A stretch of 64,000 nt of DNA from Desulfuromonas sp. DDH964 (GTDB lineage Bacteria; Desulfobacterota; Desulfuromonadia; Desulfuromonadales; DDH964). The position numbers and the translations under genes were made by a program. Location: contig NZ_CP015080.1 in NCBI RefSeq assembly GCF_001611275.1, positions 3,772,956 through 3,836,955 of the forward strand. The letters run 5' to 3'. Position 1 is the stretch's first letter; every line of letters starts with the position of its first letter. The notes beneath the pieces were generated by a model that saw only the letters and a program-made list of their open reading frames with translations, was not told the origin of the DNA and did no database searches. Positions 58,727 to 64,000 of this stretch are shown piece after piece.

Positions 58727-59887
58727 ATGAACCCGGCCAAGTTCACCTATCCCCGCCGCAGCGGCAACCAGTTCCGCCTCCTCGTCGACGGAGACGCCTT
58801 CTTCCCCGCCATGCTCGAGGCGATTGATCGTGCCCGACTCTCGGTTCTGGCTGAATTCTATCTCTTCGAATCAGGGGAACTCAGCGAGCGTTTCATTGCC
58901 GCCCTTACCGCAGCCGCTGCCCGGGGGATCCCGGTCTACCTTTTGCTGGACGACTTCGGCAGCCGCCTGCTGCTGCGCCACCACCGGCAGCAGTTGCTGG
59001 AGGCGGGCGTTCAGCTTGCCTTCTACAATCCGCTGCGCCGCAATCGTTGGCGCCGGAACCTGCAACGCAACCATCGCAAGCTCCTCCTGGTGGACGGTGA
59101 ACTCGCCTTCACCGGGGGGGCCGGGATCACTGACCTCTTCTCCCCCGCCCTGCACCCGACCGACTACTGGCATGAACTGATGCTGGAAATTCGCGGGCCG
59201 CTGGGCGGTGACTGGTTCGTCCTTTTCGGGACCACCTGGGAGCGGACGACCGGTGTACCGCTGACCATTCCAGCGACAGCCGGGATGCCGCTGCCTGGTG
59301 GCAGCAGTGGCAGAGTAGCTGCCCATGGCCGCTTCTTTCAGCAGTCTGATATCATTCGCTCCCTGCTCAAAAGGGTAAGACGGGCCAAAGGCCGGGTCTG
59401 GCTCGCCACCGCCTACTTTCTCCCCTCCTGGAAACTGCGCCGGGCGCTCAAGCGCAGCGCCCGGGCCGGGATCGATGTTCGCCTCCTCCTCCCCGGTCCC
59501 CGCACCGATCATCCGAGTGTGCGGCATCTCGGGCGCCGCCATTATGAATCCCTGCTGCGGGCCGGGGTCCGTATCTTCGAATTCCAGCCCCGCTTTCTCC
59601 ACGCCAAGGTACAGCTCTGCGACAACTGGGCAAGCATTGGCTCAAGCAATCTCGACCGTTGGAACCTGCGCTGGAACCTGGAAGCGAATCAGGAGCTGGA
59701 GGATCCGGAGCTTATCGGGGAACTGGTGCGGCTCTTCACCGCCGACTTTGCCCTCTGCAGGGAGATTGACCTCCAGAGCTGGCTGGAGCGGCCCTGGTGG
59801 CGGCGCAGACTGGAACAGGTCTGGGCAACGGTGGAAGCGCTGGTCCGCCGGATCAGCGAACCGAGGCCTCCAGGCCCGCCGCACTGA
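58727..59887 (+). CDS. Phospholipase D-family protein, cardiolipin synthase-like
   Basis: 386 residues. Two HKD motifs are present: NHRKLLLVDGELAFTGG near residue 115 and LHAKVQLCDNWASIGSSNLD near residue 295. ClsB-type synthases lack N-terminal membrane helices as this one does; membrane association is presumably peripheral. It would condense phospholipid head groups to cardiolipin. The start MNPAKFTYP lies just after the reductase stop, suggesting one transcript. Confidence 0.85.
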   Translation: MNPAKFTYPRRSGNQFRLLVDGDAFFPAMLEAIDRARLSVLAEFYLFESGELSERFIAALTAAAARGIPVYLLLDDFGSRLLLRHHRQQLLEAGVQLAFYNPLRRNRWRRNLQRNHRKLLLVDGELAFTGGAGITDLFSPALHPTDYWHELMLEIRGPLGGDWFVLFGTTWERTTGVPLTIPATAGMPLPGGSSGRVAAHGRFFQQSDIIRSLLKRVRRAKGRVWLATAYFLPSWKLRRALKRSARAGIDVRLLLPGPRTDHPSVRHLGRRHYESLLRAGVRIFEFQPRFLHAKVQLCDNWASIGSSNLDRWNLRWNLEANQELEDPELIGELVRLFTADFALCREIDLQSWLERPWWRRRLEQVWATVEALVRRISEPRPPGPPH

Positions 59888-59969
59888 TCTCCCGCTGGGA
59901 TAAGGATTCTGCACAAAGAGGGGCCGGAGGGGTCGCTTCGCTTAGAGAGAGGGGGGAAGAACGGGGGGC

Positions 59970-60116
59970 TTATTGTCGGACGACACAGAGGACCTGGACA
60001 GACCCGGCCGGTCGGCTGGCGAGAAATTTGCGTTCAGCATCGACGGGCCCGGAGGCTTCAACCAGGGCGGAGCGGGTTTCACTCCCTTGCTGGTAGGTTA
60101 CTTCATACTGATTCAT
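59970..60116 (-). CDS. Small hypothetical protein (48 aa)
   Basis: It starts MNQYEVTYQQGSETRSALVE and ends SVQVLCVVRQ. A GAGGGA lies upstream of the ATG and the sequence has regular beta-alpha-beta spacing, so translation is plausible. No family is recognised. An in-frame ATG at 60179 would add 21 unlikely residues. Confidence 0.5.
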   Translation of the reverse strand: MNQYEVTYQQGSETRSALVEASGPVDAERKFLASRPAGSVQVLCVVRQ

Positions 60117-60275
60117 GGGTTCCCTCGGTCGTGGTTTTGGACCGATTCTAGCGACCCCGGCAGCGGCCGTCAACGCCAACGAAGGAAAATTTCCCCTTGA
60201 TTATCCGTCCAACCCGGTCTAAGGTCACGAATTGACAGGCCGATTGTTACTTTTGAATGCCTACGGAGGATGCTC

Positions 60276-60980
60276 ATGGCACGCGACCTGGTTATCTCCC
60301 TCATTTTCGTCCTGCTGATGCTGTTCACCCTTCCGGCAGCGGCGGAGACGCGCTATGTCAGCGACCAGCTGATAATCACCCTGCGCACCGAACCGAGTAC
60401 CGACGCTCCCGTCGTCACCACCGTGCGGACCGACACCCCCCTTGAGGTTCTCGCGGAAAGCGGGCGGTTTCTCAAGGTGCGCAGCCCCAACGGCGAAGAG
60501 GGTTACGTTCTCAGCCAGTACGTGACCGATGCCCTTCCCAAAAGCCTGCAGCTCGAACAGCTGCAGGCCGAGCGGGACCAGTTGCAACGCAAGTTGAAAC
60601 GCCTCGAAGAAGCTCAGGGTGCGACCAGCAGCGAGCTGGAAGCGGCCCGCCGGCAACAGGAAACCCTGGTCACCGACCTGCAGGCGAAGCTCACCGCTAC
60701 CGAGCAGGAATTGGCCACCACCCGCAATCAACTCACCGCGGTCAGTGCCAGGTTCGAGGCACTGCAGCAGGATGCCCGCGATGTAGTCGCAATTGCCGCG
60801 CAACGGGAAGAACTGCAGGGGGAGCGGGACCGGCTCAATGCCGAACTCGACCAGTTGCGTGAGGAGAATAACACCCTGCTGCGGACCGGCATGATCCAGT
60901 GGTTCCTGGCCGGAGGGGGAGTCTTTTTCCTCGGCTGGGTCGTCGGCAAGATTTCCCGCAAAAAACGCCGCGGGTTCTGA
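60276..60980 (+). CDS. SH3-domain, coiled-coil membrane protein (TIGR04211 type)
   Basis: 234 residues. A signal peptide ending AAAE leads to a bacterial SH3 domain (residues 27-90, with TLRTEPSTDAPVVTTVRT and GRFLKVRSPNGEEGYVLS). A long coiled coil rich in QLQAERDQL heptads runs to about residue 205, and one C-terminal helix (WFLAGGGVFFLGWVVGKI) followed by KKRR anchors it. This is the TIGR04211 architecture, of unknown role at the cell wall. The start MARDLV is set by GGAGG six bases upstream. Confidence 0.88.
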   Translation: MARDLVISLIFVLLMLFTLPAAAETRYVSDQLIITLRTEPSTDAPVVTTVRTDTPLEVLAESGRFLKVRSPNGEEGYVLSQYVTDALPKSLQLEQLQAERDQLQRKLKRLEEAQGATSSELEAARRQQETLVTDLQAKLTATEQELATTRNQLTAVSARFEALQQDARDVVAIAAQREELQGERDRLNAELDQLREENNTLLRTGMIQWFLAGGGVFFLGWVVGKISRKKRRGF

Positions 60981-61000
60981 TCAGCACCGGCGCGGCTTTT
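60967..61000 (+). terminator. Possible terminator after the SH3 protein
   Basis: GCCGCG...CGCGGC with an inner GGT/ACC pairing and a trailing TTTT overlaps the last codons of the gene. Confidence 0.5.
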
Positions 61001-61007
61001 GGAAAAC

Positions 61008-61643
61008 TCAGGTGCCGGGTAAGGCTTGCAACAGGATCTGGTCGACCTGCGTGCGAAGGTCGGCAATCAGCGCCTGCAGGACGCTGCCGTAATCATAACT
61101 CCAGGCGTCAAAATCTTCCCAACGCACCAACTGCTCAACCGCGCTCGCCACGTGTTGCCGGGTCAGCAATCGATCGCCCAGGTAGAGCTCCAGCTCGCCG
61201 TCAAGGCGTGCGCTCTTGTAAATCTCTTCCGGAATGGAGCGCCCCCCGTCCTGATCGAAATCACCGGCAACGCTCGCCAGCCCACCACCGAATCCGGCCA
61301 AGAGAATTCCATTCATGACCGGTGCTTCGCCGACCTGGCGATAGTCGGTAGTCACCTCCCGCAATTTCACCGCGACCTTGACCAACGGCGCCCCTTCTCG
61401 CGACGAGCGCAGGGCCAGCTGCTCTTCCAGTGCTGACTCTGCCCAGGCATTGAATGGAAAACGCCGGTAGGACTCGCTCGGTCCGGCAAGGACATAGTAG
61501 GGGTCGGCGACCTGTGATGACCAGGCAAGAATGAATCGATAGGGGAGTGGCTGCACTTCGGCGATCGGCACGACGCCCACGGGCACGCAGCCGCCAATCA
61601 GTACCAGAGCGCAACCGATCAGGCCAGCCATGAAACGCTTCAC
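61008..61643 (-). CDS. Hypothetical lipoprotein
   Basis: 211 residues. The signal MKRFMAGLIGCALVLIGGC has the lipobox IGGC. The mature part (SQVADPYYVLAGPSESYRRFPF, LVKVAVKLREVTTDYRQVG, SARLDGELELYLGDRLLTRQ) resembles the ABC-type/YajG-like accessory lipoproteins that form beta sandwiches, but I do not recognise a firm family. GTG is the start because GGAGGAG lies six bases upstream. It is convergent with the SH3-domain gene. Confidence 0.7.
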   Translation of the reverse strand: MKRFMAGLIGCALVLIGGCVPVGVVPIAEVQPLPYRFILAWSSQVADPYYVLAGPSESYRRFPFNAWAESALEEQLALRSSREGAPLVKVAVKLREVTTDYRQVGEAPVMNGILLAGFGGGLASVAGDFDQDGGRSIPEEIYKSARLDGELELYLGDRLLTRQHVASAVEQLVRWEDFDAWSYDYGSVLQALIADLRTQVDQILLQALPGT

Positions 61644-62062
61644 GATCTCCTCCTTTGTTCGGTCCCTTCTCCACCCGGCACCTCCATACCATTCTACCGC
61701 GTCATGGTAATTTCTCTCCACCCCCCGCCAAACCCCACTTAACGGCGCACCAGCCGCCGACGACCTGGCCCACCCACGGTCGGTGGCTGGTGCCCTCTAC
61801 GCTGTTTCCCTGAAAATCAAAAACTGTTTTGCATTTACGCAAAACCGGGTAACCGGAAGTTGACTATTAAATTTTATATTTAGTTTCGATGACTTAGCAA
61901 TCGTTCCCGGATCGAAAATAATAATTTATTGTAATTAATGCGATTTTTGGTTTTGCAAAATTGCAAGAACATCTGCGGTCGGCCTGCCGAGACCCTTTAT
62001 TGACAAACGGGAAAATTATCGTTTTTTCTATTCTTTTTCCGGGATAACTAATTTTTCAAACA
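61644..62062. other. AT-rich regulatory spacer
   Basis: About 420 bases, clearly AT-rich after 61800 (AAATTTTATATTTAGTTTCG, AATAATAATTTATTG), with a GTAACCGG dyad near 61845. No gene is credible. The stretch precedes a sigma-54-like promoter and probably holds enhancer sites. Confidence 0.45.
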
Positions 62063-62079
62063 TTGGTATGCTCGTTGCT
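62063..62079 (+). promoter_or_regulatory. Sigma-54-like promoter of the alpha/beta-hydrolase-fold gene
   Basis: TTGGTATGCTCGTTGCT keeps GG-N10-GC (62065-66 and 62077-78) and TTGC at -12; -24 reads TTGGTATG against TGGCACG. It lies about 90 bases before the start. Confidence 0.6.
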
Positions 62080-62166
62080 ATATATAAAAGGAAGCCAAAT
62101 ACCAGGCGCGATCCACTGCATTGATTGATCGCTCCAACGTCTCCTTTCTCCCAGCGAGGTCATGCC

Positions 62167-62928
62167 ATGCTTTATAAAAAAACCAACGCGGAACTTCATT
62201 ACGAGGACTTCGGCAAGGGTCCGGCAGTCGTCGTGCTCCACGATCAGACTTCCAACCAGGAACTGCGCCAAACCCACTTCGAGGCCCTGGCCGGGAGCGG
62301 CTGTCGGGTCATCATCATCAACCCCGACGGCCTCGGTCAGGGGGGGGCGACCCTGCCCGCTGCCGAAGGGACCGCCTTGGTGCTCTCCCTGCTCAATACG
62401 CTTGGCATCGGTCGTGCTGTTTTTATCGGCATCGGCCGCGGTGGATATACCACCCTGGACCTGCTCGAAAACTTTTCGCGGCGCGTTGCCGCGGCCAGCT
62501 TCGTCGTCTCGGCGGAACTTGCCGCCGACCTGCGCCGCAGAACCTGCAGCAAGGAGGCCTTGAAGGCCCTGCGCCGCGGCCGCTGCGACGCATTGAAACA
62601 GGTTTTTCTGCGTCGCCAGATCGTGGCGGCTCCCACTTCCAGGCTGCCACGGCTGCAAGCCTGGATTCACCACCTGATTGAAATGAGAAGCGCATCCCCG
62701 AACGGTCACAACAAAGACTGTGCCGCACTGCTCGCCGCCCTCCGGCTCCCCCCGCTGCTAATCGAAGAAGAGCGCAACCCGACGGCGATGCACCCTCTTT
62801 CAACAGGGGTCCGCCGCTCCCGACCATGGCGGGCCCTGAGTGCCCCACTGCAGGGATTGCTGCAGGCCCTCCTCCCCGCCGACGCCCTGTTCGACGACGA
62901 GGAAGACCCGGCTTTGGACCAGAGCTGA
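62167..62928 (+). CDS. Alpha/beta-hydrolase-fold protein lacking the nucleophile
   Basis: 253 residues. The N-terminal strands (VVVLHDQTSN, VIIINPDGLGQGG) and helix pattern fit the alpha/beta-hydrolase fold, but the nucleophile elbow GxSxG reads GIGRGG (residues 88-93), so Ser is replaced by Gly90, and the usual HG oxyanion start is HD. The C-terminal part is unusually Arg- and Leu-rich without an obvious catalytic His. It is therefore probably a non-enzymatic relative. GAGGT lies six bases upstream of the ATG. Regulation by sigma-54 is suggested by the promoter. Confidence 0.75.
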   Translation: MLYKKTNAELHYEDFGKGPAVVVLHDQTSNQELRQTHFEALAGSGCRVIIINPDGLGQGGATLPAAEGTALVLSLLNTLGIGRAVFIGIGRGGYTTLDLLENFSRRVAAASFVVSAELAADLRRRTCSKEALKALRRGRCDALKQVFLRRQIVAAPTSRLPRLQAWIHHLIEMRSASPNGHNKDCAALLAALRLPPLLIEEERNPTAMHPLSTGVRRSRPWRALSAPLQGLLQALLPADALFDDEEDPALDQS

Positions 62929-63024
62929 CGGCGGCCTTCGCCCTGCTGCCAAGGAAATGGATTGACATTCCCCGCCCCGGTATGTTAACCAGACTTCTCG
63001 TCAAAAGAGCAGAAGGTGGTGGTT

Positions 63025-63129
63025 ATGATTTTCCGGAATGACCCGAAGCCAGCAGATGCAGCTCGAGCTATGAGCGCGGCGGCCGCCGCTTCTCAAGGAA
63101 CCAACCCTGTCTGGCACCTGGTAACCTGA
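63025..63129 (+). CDS. Possible 34-residue peptide
   Basis: The frame starts MIFRNDPKPADAARAMSAAA and ends NPVWHLVT. AGAAGGTGG precedes the ATG, and a hairpin follows at 63159. No family is recognised. It could be a small protein or a chance frame. Confidence 0.35.
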   Translation: MIFRNDPKPADAARAMSAAAAASQGTNPVWHLVT

Positions 63130-63158
63130 ATCTGACCCGATTCATGATGAAGTAATCA

Positions 63159-63190
63159 AGGCCATGGCAGAGAGTCCATGGCCTTTCTCT
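63159..63190 (+). terminator. Hairpin terminator before the aminotransferase
   Basis: AAGGCCATGG and CCATGGCCTT enclose CAGAGAGT, followed by TCTCTTT. It lies 45 bases before the aminotransferase start, so that gene's own promoter must be downstream or read through. Confidence 0.65.
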
Positions 63191-63234
63191 TTGGTGGCAA
63201 GAAAAAACAGAGCATTCCGGGATGGAGAATTTTC

Positions 63235-64000
63235 ATGCGCAACAACATCGTACACATCGGCGCCGGCGAACTAACCTACGAGATCAGGGCGATTGTCGAT
63301 ATCGCTGACAAGCTCAAGGCCCTCGGCATAAAGACCAACATGGAGAACATCGGCGACCCGGTCGCCAAGGGGGAGAAGATCCCGGCCTGGATGAAGAAGA
63401 TCGTCGCCGACCTGGCGATGAAGGACTGCTCCTACGGCTACTGCCCAACCCGGGGGGTGCTGGAGACCAGGCAGTTCCTCGCAAACCTTGTCAATACCCG
63501 GGGGAAAACCCAGATCACCCCTGACGACATCCTCTTTTTCAACGGCCTCGGCGATGCCATCCAGAAGGTCTACGGCTTTCTGCGCCGCGAGGCTCGGGTC
63601 ATCGGTCCTTCGCCAACCTACTCGACCCACTCCTCCGGGGAAGCCGCCCATGCTGGCCAAAAGCCGGTCTCTTACCGGCTTGACCCCGACAACAACTGGT
63701 TTCCGGACCTCGATGACCTGCGCCTCTCGATCAAGTACAACCCGGCGATTTCCGGCATCCTGATCATCAACCCTGACAATCCGACCGGCGCGGTCTACCC
63801 GGAACGGATTCTGCGGGAGATGATCGCCATCGCCAAAGAATTCGATCTCTTCATCATTGCCGACGAGATCTACCACAATATCGTTTATAACGGCCAGTCA
63901 ACCAAGCCGATTTCCGACCTGATCGAGGACGTGCCGGCCATTGCCATGAAGGGGATCAGCAAGGAAGCCCCGTGGCCGGGTGCCCGCTGCGGCTGGATCG
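63235..64000 (+). CDS. Pyridoxal-phosphate aminotransferase, class I/II (N-terminal part)
   Basis: The first 255 residues are present; the gene runs off the right edge. The PLP fold is clear: GYCPTRGVLETRQFLA, INPDNPTGAVYP (phosphate/ring contacts), FIIADEIYHNIVYNG and the Schiff-base Lys in KGISKEAPWPGARCGW. It probably acts on aspartate or an aromatic amino acid, but the specificity loop and the C-terminus are missing. GGAG lies seven bases before the ATG. Confidence 0.9.
   Translation, partial: MRNNIVHIGAGELTYEIRAIVDIADKLKALGIKTNMENIGDPVAKGEKIPAWMKKIVADLAMKDCSYGYCPTRGVLETRQFLANLVNTRGKTQITPDDILFFNGLGDAIQKVYGFLRREARVIGPSPTYSTHSSGEAAHAGQKPVSYRLDPDNNWFPDLDDLRLSIKYNPAISGILIINPDNPTGAVYPERILREMIAIAKEFDLFIIADEIYHNIVYNGQSTKPISDLIEDVPAIAMKGISKEAPWPGARCGWI

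Overview
The window is a GC-rich chromosomal segment with dense operons and many 4-base start/stop overlaps. It has no rRNA, tRNA, CRISPR array, prophage or complete insertion sequence that I could see. The gene families point to a Desulfuromonadales/Geobacterales-type anaerobe (former Deltaproteobacteria). The evidence is a Hya-type small-large-cytochrome b-protease hydrogenase operon, a ferredoxin-fused EtfA with an EtfD-like quinone reductase, c-type cytochromes, CheC/CheD chemotaxis, sigma-54 regulators, and a membrane protein ending in a CxxCKKIR...CPDC domain. This placement is inference from gene content, not from a marker gene.

Layout. 1-3774: end of an RNase H-like nuclease gene, a c5-like cytochrome, a DUF815 ATPase, a pirin gene and its likely MarR regulator with shared palindromic operators, and a DUF481 outer-membrane gene broken by an extra G in a G8 tract. 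3949-10107: DUF445 membrane protein, a coupled GNAT acetyltransferase/M20 deacylase pair, a sugar nucleotidyltransferase, Hsp33 and a lipoprotein. 10183-10351: a 169-bp MITE-like element. 10348-15811: a heterodimeric ABC exporter translationally coupled to a Gx-transporter/NusG-II/ApbE set. 15859-18673: rimO, yajQ, lolA. 18701-24774: a chemotaxis operon (cheR, MCP, cheW, cheY, cheA, cheC, cheD; no cheB here). 24853-29163: thiL, lon and an NRDE protein.

29482-33282: ATP-dependent and GTP-dependent PEP carboxykinases, divergently transcribed from one AT-rich spacer. 33386-37857: a lipoprotein cytochrome c and a membrane-bound uptake [NiFe] hydrogenase operon whose small subunit has Asp where the second proximal-cluster Cys is expected. 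38211-41619: a zinc-ribbon-like protein, archease, the RNA ligase RtcB and an NAD-dependent epimerase-like protein.

41696-46567: a compact envelope-stress circuit. A membrane histidine kinase and a sigma-54 activator are followed by two GGGGCA-N3-TGCCCC palindromes and a near-consensus -24/-12 promoter, which drive a lone receiver protein and a DegP/HtrA protease. 46878-52982: a JAB(RadC-like)-DinG helicase fusion, the CxxCKKIR membrane protein and a tail-specific protease. 53167-57358: etfB, etfA (ferredoxin fusion) and etfD. 58041-64000: flavin reductase, cardiolipin synthase-like protein, small and envelope proteins, an alpha/beta-hydrolase-fold protein lacking its nucleophile behind a sigma-54-like promoter, and a truncated aminotransferase.

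The metabolic theme is H2 and acyl-CoA/ETF electron input to the quinone pool, gluconeogenic PEP formation and envelope maintenance. The least conventional items are the JAB-DinG fusion, the self-contained sigma-54/DegP circuit, the alpha/beta-hydrolase pseudoenzyme and the MITE-like element whose end supplies a stop codon.
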